Source: Pseudoalteromonas sp. 3D05 (GTDB lineage Bacteria > Pseudomonadota > Gammaproteobacteria > Enterobacterales > Alteromonadaceae). Taken from it: a stretch of 64,000 nucleotides of DNA. Position numbers and translations under genes: made by a program. How positions within the stretch are numbered: the first letter of the stretch is position 1; every line of letters begins with the position of its first letter. The DNA lies in contig NZ_PDUS01000001.1 of the NCBI RefSeq assembly GCF_002723455.1, forward strand, positions 130,991 through 194,990, in the 5' to 3' direction. Below the pieces are notes generated by a model. It saw only the letters and a list, made by a program, of their open reading frames with translations. It was not told the origin of the DNA and made no database searches. Positions 38,121-46,782 of the stretch are shown piece after piece.

Positions 38121-38179
38121 GTGGCTGTTTAATTCTGTCACATCAAGCATGACACTATATGGATGAATCGCTTCGTTAA

Positions 38180-39058
38180 TTAACCACTTTTGGCCAATAG
38201 CTTCGTTAAAATTTCGGGCACAAATTTTCGCTGAGCAGTAATTGCGTAAAACAGCTCATAAGCATCAGTTAGTCGCTGATACTGCGATAAAATTCCTTGC
38301 TCTATTTCATCTTTAATAACAACTGGCGGAAGTACCGAAAAAGCACCACTGTCGCGTACAAGTAAACGTAACATGGCCATATCATCTGCTTCGGCTTTAA
38401 TTTCAGGCTTGTATTGCCACTGCGCACACAGTGCATTAAATGAGTCTCTAATTGCTGATGTTTTACTAGGCAGTACCCATTGCGCATTTTCATAACCAAC
38501 GGGAAAGTCATTCATTACTTTTTTATTAGCAGGTCCAACAATCGCTAATGGTTGGCGTGACACAAGTTGACTTTGCCACAGCTGATCGTAATGCTCTGTT
38601 CCAACGGGTTTGTTAGTTAACACAAGATCTAACTCATGCTCTGCTAAGCCATTCAATAAACCATCCATACGTCGTGCTGTGAGCGAAAAACTAATGTCAG
38701 GATCATTCAACAATGGATTTATAAACTCTTCAATAAAGTTACGCGAAAGCGTATTGAGCACGCCAATCGACAAATGCTGCTTCTGCGCAATGACTCCCTT
38801 CGTTAAAAAAGAAGATAATTCTTCGCCTGTATTAAAGATATCGTTTGCGTATGTCAAAACACGCTTGCCCATGTCCGTTAAATTTAGGCTACGCCCTTTT
38901 CGCTCAAATAAACTGACATCCATAGTTTGCTCGAGCTGTTTTATTTGGCTGGATAAGGCTGATTGAGATACGTGTAGTTCTTTTGCAACGTGGGTTAAAT
39001 TGCCCTGTAACGCTACGCGCCAGAAATAATATAAATGATGGTAATTAAGACGGCTCAT
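38180..39058 (-). CDS. LysR-family regulator (NhaR-like) of the dab genes
   Basis: Regulator of 292 residues with an N-terminal HTH (LNYHHLYYFWRVALQGNLTH, then ELHVSQSALSSQIKQLE) like NhaR. The effector domain follows. It is divergent from dabB with 98 bp between the starts, and LysR genes next to dab operons are common, so it probably switches dabBA in response to inorganic-carbon or sodium/pH status. NhaR similarity is in the HTH region and does not prove a sodium response. Confidence 0.88.
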   Translation of the reverse strand: MSRLNYHHLYYFWRVALQGNLTHVAKELHVSQSALSSQIKQLEQTMDVSLFERKGRSLNLTDMGKRVLTYANDIFNTGEELSSFLTKGVIAQKQHLSIGVLNTLSRNFIEEFINPLLNDPDISFSLTARRMDGLLNGLAEHELDLVLTNKPVGTEHYDQLWQSQLVSRQPLAIVGPANKKVMNDFPVGYENAQWVLPSKTSAIRDSFNALCAQWQYKPEIKAEADDMAMLRLLVRDSGAFSVLPPVVIKDEIEQGILSQYQRLTDAYELFYAITAQRKFVPEILTKLLAKSG

Positions 39059-39087
39059 ATATAGTTAACTAAAACAGAACGATTGAT

Positions 39088-39100
39088 TAGATTATATCTA
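39088..39100. promoter_or_regulatory. Candidate LysR site TAGAT-N3-ATCTA before dabB
   Basis: A 5-bp inverted repeat with a 3-bp spacer lies between the divergent LysR and dabB starts. AGTTAACT a little upstream is a second palindrome. Either could be bound by the LysR protein. Confidence 0.35.
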
Positions 39101-39156
39101 TTTTTCTTTGATTTACAACTTTGCCATACTGGCTCCATTATTAAAAGGAGTCGACA

Positions 39157-40728
39157 ATGAATGAATTAATCATGTCATTATTGGTTTTAACAATCCCCGT
39201 TAGCCTAATGATGACAGCGTATAAAGTAGGCGTCAAAACTCAATCAAACGATGGGAAACATCTATTTTATTTGCTCATTGCCAATGCGGCCTTACTAGCA
39301 ACTGTTGCTGTAGCGCACACTGTATTCTCATTTACCCCCCATTCATTTTTATCTTTATCGCCCACACGGCTTATTATGCTTGCGCTGATTGTGTTTATAG
39401 GGACAAGCCTGGTCAAATTCTGTCAAAATTACATGGCAGGAGAGCCCCGCATTAATTATTTTTGGCGCTGGCTACTCACCACATTGTCTGCAGTAACCTT
39501 GGTGGTGATCAGTAATCATTTAGTGTTGCTTTGGCTCGGCTGGGTATGTATTAGCTTGGCATTGCATCAACTCCTTATGTTTTACCCAAACAGACCCCGT
39601 GCAGCCCTCGCGGCGCACAAAAAGTTCATTGTGGCTCGTGTAGCCGAAACCAGCTTACTGCTGGCCTTCGTTTTACTTTATAACGTTCATAACACGTGGT
39701 TTATTAGTGATTTGAGCCTTGCCTATACTAACAACAGCGGCCCGCTTAGCATAAGTGAACAACTTGCAGGCGTGCTCATTGCGATTGCTGCACTAATAAA
39801 ATGTGCTCAGTTGCCTCTGCATGGTTGGCTTATACAAGTAGTAGAAGCTCCAACGCCGGTGAGTGCATTACTGCACGCTGGGGTTATAAACCTTGGCGGT
39901 TTTTTACTGATTTTATTTGCCCCTTTGTTTATGCAAGCGACAGTCGCACAGTGGTTGGTATTAGTTGTTGCAGGTTTAACCACAGTTATCAGTGCGCTAG
40001 TAATGACAACACGAGTCAGTGTTAAAGTAAGGATGGCTTGGTCTACCAGCGCGCAAATGGGGTTAATGTTATTAGAATGCGCGCTAGGGCTATTCGAATT
40101 AGCCTTGCTCCACTTAGTCACCCACTCTATGTACAAGGCCTATGCTTTTTTAAACGCAGGCAATGCGATAAATGAAGATATAAAGCGCCGTCATGCTCCT
40201 GAACACGTACCCACTACTGCAAATTGGTTACTGGGTTTTAGTGTGTCTTCAGTGCTTGTTGGTTTAGCTTGGTATCTCAGTGGGTACAGTGGTGCTGTAA
40301 GTATTTGGTTATTATTAACGTGTGCTTTGACAATGCTCATCGCAACAAAGCATGGCACTACAAATGGCTCAGTCATCATCTCCACGATTATGGCAGCTGT
40401 GATAGCAACACTTAGCTATATAAGTTTAAAAGCCGTTTTCACTCTAGCTATCGGTACCACTGTTTGGCGAGAAGCTGCTTTCAGCTCAGCTGATAACTGG
40501 GCTACCCTGCTTATTGTTGTGTTAGTCGGGTTAAGCTATCTACTAAAAAATCAAAGTCAACATCCTAAAGTAAAAGCCCTCTCAGCCCTGTTATTTGCAG
40601 GGTTATATTTGGATGAATGGTTTACCCGCCTCACATTAAAAATTTGGCCTATTCGCTTGCCAGTTAATGCGCGCACAAATACTAAAAATCACACTAAAAT
40701 AGTGACGATACTGGAGTCAAAATCATGA
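39157..40728 (+). CDS. dabB: DabB, proton-conducting subunit of inorganic-carbon accumulation complex
   Basis: Membrane protein of 523 residues related to NuoL/MrpA ion-translocating subunits, with about 13 hydrophobic segments. The antiporter motif KCAQLPLHGWLIQVVEAPTP followed by VSALLHAGVINLGG is intact. DabB gives DabA the membrane cation path that drives one-way hydration of CO2 to bicarbonate. AAGGAG lies six bases before the ATG. The stop overlaps the dabA start (ATGA), so the pair is translationally coupled. No other Nuo or Mrp subunits are nearby, which supports DabB over an antiporter or complex I gene. Confidence 0.93.
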   Translation: MNELIMSLLVLTIPVSLMMTAYKVGVKTQSNDGKHLFYLLIANAALLATVAVAHTVFSFTPHSFLSLSPTRLIMLALIVFIGTSLVKFCQNYMAGEPRINYFWRWLLTTLSAVTLVVISNHLVLLWLGWVCISLALHQLLMFYPNRPRAALAAHKKFIVARVAETSLLLAFVLLYNVHNTWFISDLSLAYTNNSGPLSISEQLAGVLIAIAALIKCAQLPLHGWLIQVVEAPTPVSALLHAGVINLGGFLLILFAPLFMQATVAQWLVLVVAGLTTVISALVMTTRVSVKVRMAWSTSAQMGLMLLECALGLFELALLHLVTHSMYKAYAFLNAGNAINEDIKRRHAPEHVPTTANWLLGFSVSSVLVGLAWYLSGYSGAVSIWLLLTCALTMLIATKHGTTNGSVIISTIMAAVIATLSYISLKAVFTLAIGTTVWREAAFSSADNWATLLIVVLVGLSYLLKNQSQHPKVKALSALLFAGLYLDEWFTRLTLKIWPIRLPVNARTNTKNHTKIVTILESKS

Positions 40729-43145
40729 ACGCAGCAATCGCACAATGCGAAAAAAATACGCTCAGCCCTAAACACAAAGACATATTAAACACAGTATGTG
40801 GCTATATTGCACCTAGTTGGCCGTTAGACCAAATGATTGCCGTAAACCCATTTTGGCAAATGCGTACTATGCCGATAGAGCACGTTGCTGCACGCATTGG
40901 CACCCTTAGCAATGCCAAGCTACAAATGCCCAAAGCGTATTACCAAGAAAAATATAAACAGCATACTATTACCGGTAAACATCTGCAGGATGCCGCCTTT
41001 GTACTTGGCGTCGATATGACCATTGAGCAGCTCAAAGACTCTCTTAATATTGAATTGCCAGTTAAGCATTGGCATAACATTTCAGATTTGCTTGATACCC
41101 AACGAGACCCTCATAAAATGGCTTGGCATGATGAAATCATTCAGCAAATTAGTCAGTTTTGTGCAGCCCATTATCAGCAACTTGGCCCCATGCTGCATCG
41201 CAATGATGTGTCGCAGGTTGCCGACCTTTACGCTCATTGGCTAAAAGTAATCAAAGCTGACAAGGGTGTGAGCATTATTATGGATGAAAAACACCTTAAC
41301 CATTATTTTGCTAAGCTGCCAGACACAGCAGATGAATTAATTGCCATGGCGATTGATTGCTTAGGAATAAGCGAAGATATCTTAGAATATTATGCGCACT
41401 CACTGTTACTGGATATTAATGGATGGGCATCATGGCTTGCTTATCTTCGCTGGCAAGGAGATTTGTATCAACAGCCTCATGAGGAAATGCATCAGCTGCT
41501 TGCAATTCGCATGGCCTGGGACGTAGTTATTTGGCAATACATTGAGCAACATGACTCCAAAAGCTTTCAATTACTGCGTTCACAATGGCAACACGAAAAA
41601 GCTGAACTATTTGAGCGTTTCAATAACCATAAAATAGCTCAACAACCAGGTTGGGTGTGGGCTAAGGCACACGAACTAAGTTATCAGCAAACGTTAAATG
41701 AAACTCTACTTAATGCAAGTAAAGCCACACCTGCCAAAGCGCAGCTTCAAGCCGTATTTTGTATCGATGTACGCTCCGAGGTCATGCGTCGTGCGCTAGA
41801 GTCACAAAGTCAAACAATTGAAACCTTTGGCTTTGCCGGTTTTTTTGGCTTACCTATTGAGTATCAAGCTAATGCAAGCGCGCTAAAACGTCCGCAATTG
41901 CCCGGTTTATTAAAACCGATCATTCAAGTCAGCGAGCAAAAAGGCAGCCATAAAATAACGGCAGAGCGCAGCTTAACTGCCGCATGGCAAAATTGGTCTA
42001 AAGCCGCTCCGTCAGCGTTTTCGATGGTTGAATCAATGGGTTGGCTCTATGCACTCAAGCTTTTAAAAAATACCTTTTTAGCAAACAATACGTCAAACCA
42101 CCACTGTCATGATACTCAATGGCAATTGAGCAAAGATAACATTCAGCTCAATACAGAAGACAAAACTGAGCTGGCTTACACCGTGCTTAATGCAATGGGA
42201 CTTACTGAGTATGCAGAAAAAATACTATTGGTAGGACACGGCAGCCACAGCACCAATAACTTACATGCTGCAGGCCTTGATTGCGGCGCATGTGGCGGGC
42301 AGACCGGGGAAGTAAATGTGCGAGTATTAGCATCCTTACTTAATGAGCCTGATGTACGTAAGCAACTACAAAACCGTGGTATATCACTGCCTGATGATTG
42401 CCAATTTGTAGCCGCTTTGCACAATACTACAACTGATGAAATCACCCTTTTTGATTCATCACTCAATCCAACCATGTCGCAATGGCTGCGAACAGCCACT
42501 AAACAAGCTCAACAAGAGCGTTTGCAGCACATCGACCCACGTTTAGCGAATGCGTCACACAATCAAATTAATCAAGCTTACCAAAAACGGGCGAACGATT
42601 GGTCACAAGTGCGCCCTGAATGGGGACTTGCAAATAACGCTGCATTTATTGTGGCACCGCGTAACTGGACCCGCGACGTTGACTTAAAAGGGCGCTGCTT
42701 TTTACATGATTACCAATGGCAACACGATACTGAGTTTGCTCTTTTAGAGTTAATTATGACAGCTCCGATGATTGTAACAAACTGGATCAACACCCAGTAT
42801 AACGCCTCCGTGACTGATAACTATAAGTACGGCAGTGGCAATAAAGTGCTACATAATGCGGTAGGCGGTAATATAGGTGTATTTGAAGGCAATGGTGGCG
42901 ACTTACGTATAGGACTCGCTATACAATCGCTTCACAATGGCAAGCAATGGATGCACGAGCCCTTACGCCTGAGTATATATATTGCCGCACCACGTGATGC
43001 AATCTTTGCGATATATCAAAAGCACTGCATGATTAAAAACCTCGTAGATAATGATTGGTTAACTCTACTGCGCTGGGGAGACAACAATGAAATTGAACGC
43101 TTGTACAAAAACGCATGGCATAGCCAAATAGCAAAAGCCGAATAA
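40725..43145 (+). CDS. dabA: DabA, carbonic-anhydrase-like subunit (DUF2309)
   Basis: Protein of 806 residues of the DUF2309/UPF0753 family. The beta-carbonic-anhydrase-like zinc site is visible: Cys346 and Asp348 in FCIDVRSE, His505 in LLVGHGS and Cys520 in LDCGACGG. The His-Cys spacing of 15 equals that of Halothiobacillus DabA (H524/C539). With DabB it forms a membrane complex thought to couple ion flow to CO2 hydration, giving a cytoplasmic bicarbonate pool. In a heterotroph this bicarbonate would feed PEP carboxylase, acetyl-CoA carboxylase, carbamoyl-phosphate synthase and others at low CO2. A structured intergenic stretch follows it. Confidence 0.94.
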   Translation: MNAAIAQCEKNTLSPKHKDILNTVCGYIAPSWPLDQMIAVNPFWQMRTMPIEHVAARIGTLSNAKLQMPKAYYQEKYKQHTITGKHLQDAAFVLGVDMTIEQLKDSLNIELPVKHWHNISDLLDTQRDPHKMAWHDEIIQQISQFCAAHYQQLGPMLHRNDVSQVADLYAHWLKVIKADKGVSIIMDEKHLNHYFAKLPDTADELIAMAIDCLGISEDILEYYAHSLLLDINGWASWLAYLRWQGDLYQQPHEEMHQLLAIRMAWDVVIWQYIEQHDSKSFQLLRSQWQHEKAELFERFNNHKIAQQPGWVWAKAHELSYQQTLNETLLNASKATPAKAQLQAVFCIDVRSEVMRRALESQSQTIETFGFAGFFGLPIEYQANASALKRPQLPGLLKPIIQVSEQKGSHKITAERSLTAAWQNWSKAAPSAFSMVESMGWLYALKLLKNTFLANNTSNHHCHDTQWQLSKDNIQLNTEDKTELAYTVLNAMGLTEYAEKILLVGHGSHSTNNLHAAGLDCGACGGQTGEVNVRVLASLLNEPDVRKQLQNRGISLPDDCQFVAALHNTTTDEITLFDSSLNPTMSQWLRTATKQAQQERLQHIDPRLANASHNQINQAYQKRANDWSQVRPEWGLANNAAFIVAPRNWTRDVDLKGRCFLHDYQWQHDTEFALLELIMTAPMIVTNWINTQYNASVTDNYKYGSGNKVLHNAVGGNIGVFEGNGGDLRIGLAIQSLHNGKQWMHEPLRLSIYIAAPRDAIFAIYQKHCMIKNLVDNDWLTLLRWGDNNEIERLYKNAWHSQIAKAE

Positions 43146-43523
43146 CCATGCACCTGTGTTAGCCCCGCAGGCTATAACGCAAGCGAGACAGACACTTTTG
43201 CTTCTCAAAATTGGTGAGCAAGTAACCACTAAAACAGTGGAAAACGAGTGCTCAATTTAAAATCAGCACTGGATATTAACCTTGCCTAATGCTTTGGAAA
43301 AAGTGCTAAATCGAACCCAATTGCAGGCGCGATTTAATCATCATAAGCCGCTCATAGGACAGTTCATGCCAGACTTAAGGGCAATGAACAGCCCACAAAG
43401 ATAAGCTATAATTGTCAACACCGCGAAAGACTTAGCATAGCGGCTTAACGCCACATGCCCTGGTGTGATACAGCAAACTTTGTAATTTAAAAGGCACTCC
43501 CGGGGAGAATATGTACGTAATGT
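43146..43523. other. Structured intergenic stretch of unknown nature
   Basis: Several stem-loops follow one another. TGAGCA/TGCTCA (43215/43249) encloses CCACT/AGTGG. AGCACT/AGTGCT lies at 43265/43302. TAAATCG/CGATTTA lies at 43307/43330. GTTCATGCC pairs with GGCAATGAAC (43362/43380) with one bulge. AAGCTAT pairs with ATAGC-GG-CTT (43403/43437). Symmetry does not tell the strand. It could be a non-coding RNA, a dispersed repeat or a decayed element. The minus strand is also open for about 60 codons (43341-43523) after the small gene, without a start. Confidence 0.45.
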
Positions 43524-43622
43524 TCACTCCCAACCAAACAAGTTAAAGAGTATATAAATCACAGAAAACACGCCGAAGGGCCCCCAGGTATTGTCAACTC
43601 TGTAACCCTTAAAGTTATCCAT
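43524..43622 (-). CDS. Possible 32-residue membrane protein
   Basis: A short frame beginning MDNFKGYRVDNTWGPFGVF and ending in a hydrophobic helix (VIYILFNLFGWE). Its start lies 35 bp after the stop of the DUF4202 gene, on the same strand. The polar head, single hydrophobic segment and aromatic ends look like a real small membrane protein. Against it, no ribosome-binding site is clear and it borders the structured stretch. The frame continues open after its TGA, so a decayed longer gene is another reading. Not identified. Confidence 0.35.
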   Translation of the reverse strand: MDNFKGYRVDNTWGPFGVFSVIYILFNLFGWE

Positions 43623-43656
43623 ATACACTGATAATTTAGCCTAAACGCTGGTTAAT

Positions 43657-44250
43657 TTAGTTATCAGCCAGCGCTTTTTCAATCAAAGGCACTAGAGGCG
43701 CTGGCAATGTAATGTTGCCGGCTAGTACAAATTCATGTGCCTGTGGTGACATTTTTTGCCACGTGCGCTGTAAAATCCCGATCCACTTTTGCTCATCATA
43801 GTCAGGCTTGGTTGCTGCAAATGCCAACATGTAGTGCTCTATAAACACAAGACTTGCAATATCTTCAACCAGTTGGCTGTCTGGGTTGCGTTTTATTTGT
43901 TGTTTAGCCACTGCTGCATAAACACGGTCTTGCTGTTGCTGTGAGAAGCCCGCTTGCTGCATTAACTTAACAACCGTACTGGCATGAAAAGTATAAAGCG
44001 CACTGCGCCATTGGTGATAACCTTGCTTATTCATAGGAAAATCACTGCGTGGCGATTTCCAGCGCTCAATATGCTGGGCACGCACTGCAACATGCATTAA
44101 TTGATCGCTATTTGGCGCAAAGCGATCTAGCATATTGGTCATATGCTCTGAATATAACCGCTCCTTTGGCCACATCTCGTGTGCATACTGCTCTTTATTT
44201 GGATCGTGGCTATTTGCCTCATCAATTAACTGTATTACTTGCTTAAACAT
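43657..44250 (-). CDS. DUF4202 family protein
   Basis: Protein of 197 residues. VIQLIDEANSHDPN at the N-terminus, KERLYSEHMTNMLDRF, AVRAQHIERWKSPRSDFPM and GYHQWRSALYTFHA are the conserved blocks of DUF4202. The many conserved His, Asp and Glu residues suggest a helical HD-like metal site (for instance HIERW, FHA, VFIEHYM), but no reaction is known to me. It is convergent with dabA, and the two share the same structured intergenic stretch. Assignment to the family is good; function open. Confidence 0.8.
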   Translation of the reverse strand: MFKQVIQLIDEANSHDPNKEQYAHEMWPKERLYSEHMTNMLDRFAPNSDQLMHVAVRAQHIERWKSPRSDFPMNKQGYHQWRSALYTFHASTVVKLMQQAGFSQQQQDRVYAAVAKQQIKRNPDSQLVEDIASLVFIEHYMLAFAATKPDYDEQKWIGILQRTWQKMSPQAHEFVLAGNITLPAPLVPLIEKALADN

Positions 44251-44312
44251 ACTAACAATACCGCTCTCAATATTTATTTAACCTGATTTTAAATGGGTAT
44301 ATCCCATTATAG

Positions 44313-44771
44313 TCAGTTAAATTGACTCAGATCGCTGGCTAATGAGACCTTTGGCTTTTCAATCATGCGTGCAATCTCTTTACCGTCATCCAGCACAATC
44401 ATTGTTGGGGTGTATTTTAAATTGTATTGCTGTGCAATACCTTGTGGGTCACGCTTGTCGTATCCTACGCCAACCAAGGTTAAACTTTTAAGTGCCACCT
44501 CAGACTGCGAAATAAGCTTTAGCAATCTAGGCACCTCGCGTTCGCTATCGTGGCACCAGGTTCCAAACAGAACCACAATATCTTTACCATCAAGCTGTTG
44601 AATTTTTGCAAGTTCATCATTAGAAGGAGTAAACACAGTAAACTCCTTATTAAACTTTGCATAATCAGCCAATAAACGTGTAGTTGAAATTTCGCCCACA
44701 AAAGGGCCTTTATCTGCCATGGCTAAAGGTGCAACGAACAGTGCAAGCACCAATAGAAATTGTTTAAACAT
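44313..44771 (-). CDS. Exported thioredoxin-like protein with single active-site cysteine
   Basis: Protein of 152 residues with a signal peptide (cleaved after APLAMA). The thioredoxin-fold core follows; the active site at residues 72-76 is WCHDS, so the second cysteine of WCxxC is replaced by serine and only Cys73 remains. The cis-proline TPTMIVL and the last strand are intact. Such a monothiol could act in glutathionylation-type or peroxidase-like chemistry, or merely bind partners. GGAAC precedes the ATG. It lies between the DUF4202 gene and the GGDEF gene on the same strand. Confidence 0.82.
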   Translation of the reverse strand: MFKQFLLVLALFVAPLAMADKGPFVGEISTTRLLADYAKFNKEFTVFTPSNDELAKIQQLDGKDIVVLFGTWCHDSEREVPRLLKLISQSEVALKSLTLVGVGYDKRDPQGIAQQYNLKYTPTMIVLDDGKEIARMIEKPKVSLASDLSQFN

Positions 44772-44785
44772 ATTATGTTCCTTTA

Positions 44786-46447
44786 TTATTGTTGTAATAC
44801 GTTGTGCTCTGTACGATGCTGCTCTTTTTGCAGGTACATGCGCTTATCCGCTTGTGATAAACACTTCGAAGGCGTGTCTTGCTCAGCACTATTACAAATA
44901 CCATAACTAATGCCTGCTTGCGCCCACTTTTCGTGAATTTTGTCAGGCAATATATCCAATAGCTTTTGCGTGCTCTCTAACTTACTCGTTAATTGCTCAA
45001 AGCGAAGTAAAGGTAGCAACATAACAAATTCATCGCCGCCTGTTCTAAAAATACTGCCATGAGCGGCAAATGTCTCTAGTAAATATTTAGCCACGAAAGT
45101 GATAAGCTTATCGCCTTCGCCATGACCTAGGTTGTCATTTATTTTTTTAAGACCATCAATATCTAAATAAACCACCACATAGTGTGGCCCTAATTTTGAG
45201 ATCCCCTCATTCAATGCATAGCGATTGCCTAACTTTGTCAGTGGATCTAAGCGCGATAAGTAAAAGTTACGGTTATATTCTGATTGTTTTATCTTAAACC
45301 ATTCAGTGAGAGAGAGCATAATACATATGCAATCAATGGCCAATGCAGACACAACTAACGACTCAGCATAGTCAAGCTCACCAAAAACGTCACTATGAGA
45401 TAGCATGTAATAAATAAGCGACAACCCATAAAGCACGTTACCAAATAAAAAGTACTTCGCTCTAAAGTCTTTTAATTTGAGCATATAAACGCCAATAACA
45501 ATCGTCACGCTTATCCAAAGCATTGCAAATATATGTGAAACAGCAAAAGCAAATGAGAAAGAAGTAAACGCAATCACACCTGTGGCGACTGCACTGGCAA
45601 TAGTTAGCCAATGTAAAAACTTATACGTTTTGCGATGGTTGTCCTTACATTCAAATAAATCAGCCACAAACTGGGCGGCAAAAGCGACGGCTAATGGGAA
45701 AATATACATTCCTAAATAAACAGTATTGAAGGAGAGATTAAGCAAATCATCAATTAATCCTGATGCCGCCGCCCATCCAATCCCATGAAAGCCTAAGTAG
45801 CCAGCACATGTTATCGCAATACGATTACGAGTACCAAAGTAAATAAATGATGTTAATAAAGCTAAAAGTAACATGGCAAAAATAGCCGCAACCGACAATA
45901 CATTATTAACAGTTTGAAAACGGTAAAACGATTCACTATTTAATAATTTAATAGACACAGGGGATGGGTATTTTTGTGCTGAAATCACCACCCAAAGCTC
46001 CCCTTTTTCACCTTTATTCATAGAAAGGCTAAATGCTTGAAAGTGCAGTAATTGCGGTGTTTTATTATCTGCTAACTGAGAAAATTCTTGTGTAATAACG
46101 ATTGAATCGATGGGGTTAAAATAATAGCCAAGTCCTTGGTCAATAAAATTAGTTTTGGGCACTATAAACCATCGCTCGGTGCTGTTAGCAACGACAGTTA
46201 ACTTGGTAACAAAACGCCCAGACTTACCAATAATTGAATCAACAGCTTGCTGTTTATTGTACCAATTATCCAACACATCAATATTATGTGGGTCAAACTT
46301 ATCAGGCAGCCGTTTCCACAGATTATTGTCATTAATGACCAACGCAGTATCGCTATTAAGAGTAACTGTTTCAGCGCATACTCGGAGGGGAAAAATAACA
46401 ACAAATAGAAAAACGACACTAAAAATAATGTTTATTGTTGTTCTCAA
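44786..46447 (-). CDS. Membrane diguanylate cyclase with 7TM (DISM-like) sensor
   Basis: Protein of about 553 residues. A signal peptide (IIFSVVFLFVVIFPLRVCA) leads to a periplasmic beta-sandwich domain of the 7TMR-DISM extracellular type, then seven hydrophobic segments (about 185-370) and a C-terminal GGDEF domain with RTGGDEFVML, so it should make c-di-GMP. The frame is open to 46546, but no ATG gives a sensible N-terminus. A TTG at 46447 with GGAG five bases upstream puts the signal peptide at the very start, so I chose it. An I-site RxxD was not clearly seen. The ligand sensed is unknown. Confidence 0.85.
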   Translation of the reverse strand: MRTTINIIFSVVFLFVVIFPLRVCAETVTLNSDTALVINDNNLWKRLPDKFDPHNIDVLDNWYNKQQAVDSIIGKSGRFVTKLTVVANSTERWFIVPKTNFIDQGLGYYFNPIDSIVITQEFSQLADNKTPQLLHFQAFSLSMNKGEKGELWVVISAQKYPSPVSIKLLNSESFYRFQTVNNVLSVAAIFAMLLLALLTSFIYFGTRNRIAITCAGYLGFHGIGWAAASGLIDDLLNLSFNTVYLGMYIFPLAVAFAAQFVADLFECKDNHRKTYKFLHWLTIASAVATGVIAFTSFSFAFAVSHIFAMLWISVTIVIGVYMLKLKDFRAKYFLFGNVLYGLSLIYYMLSHSDVFGELDYAESLVVSALAIDCICIMLSLTEWFKIKQSEYNRNFYLSRLDPLTKLGNRYALNEGISKLGPHYVVVYLDIDGLKKINDNLGHGEGDKLITFVAKYLLETFAAHGSIFRTGGDEFVMLLPLLRFEQLTSKLESTQKLLDILPDKIHEKWAQAGISYGICNSAEQDTPSKCLSQADKRMYLQKEQHRTEHNVLQQ

Positions 46448-46782
46448 AATAACTCCATCCAAAAGGCATGATTTTAATATCGTACAAAGCGATGCATGAG
46501 CACTAATCAAGTGGATAAAATGCGCCAATACGTTACCTATATCCAAGCCATCTAACGATACGATTGTCAGTTGGAATTAAAAGGGATAGCCAATGCGGCA
46601 AAATAACGCCTTAATATTAAATCCCTGTGAAACGCCAAAATTTGCATCATGAGGTGTTTTAGGTACATATTAACTTATTCAACATAAGTACTGCTAATAT
46701 TAATATAGTATTAAACTTGCATAAGTACCTAAATGACTTGAAATAAAATACGTTGGATTGCGCGTAATCAAATTTTGTATTA
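46448..46782. other. Intergenic region with a nested palindrome
   Basis: 335 bp with no convincing gene. An outer 9-bp inverted repeat TTTAGGTAC/GTACCTAAA (46658-46666 and 46725-46733) contains an inner hairpin ACTTAT-TCAAC-ATAAGT (46673-46689). The 76-bp unit looks like a small palindromic element or an RNA hairpin after the esterase gene. The rest shows nothing. Confidence 0.5.

Noticed and set aside
43308..43320. A GGTTCGA-like T-loop on the minus strand
   Set aside because: No 5-bp T-stem, no acceptor or anticodon arm around it; not a tRNA.
43146..43523. Integron attC site or tmRNA/RNase P RNA in the structured stretch
   Set aside because: One GCTTAAC/GTTAAGC core-like heptamer is present but no matching partner at attC distance and no integrase; tmRNA and RNase P signature sequences are missing.
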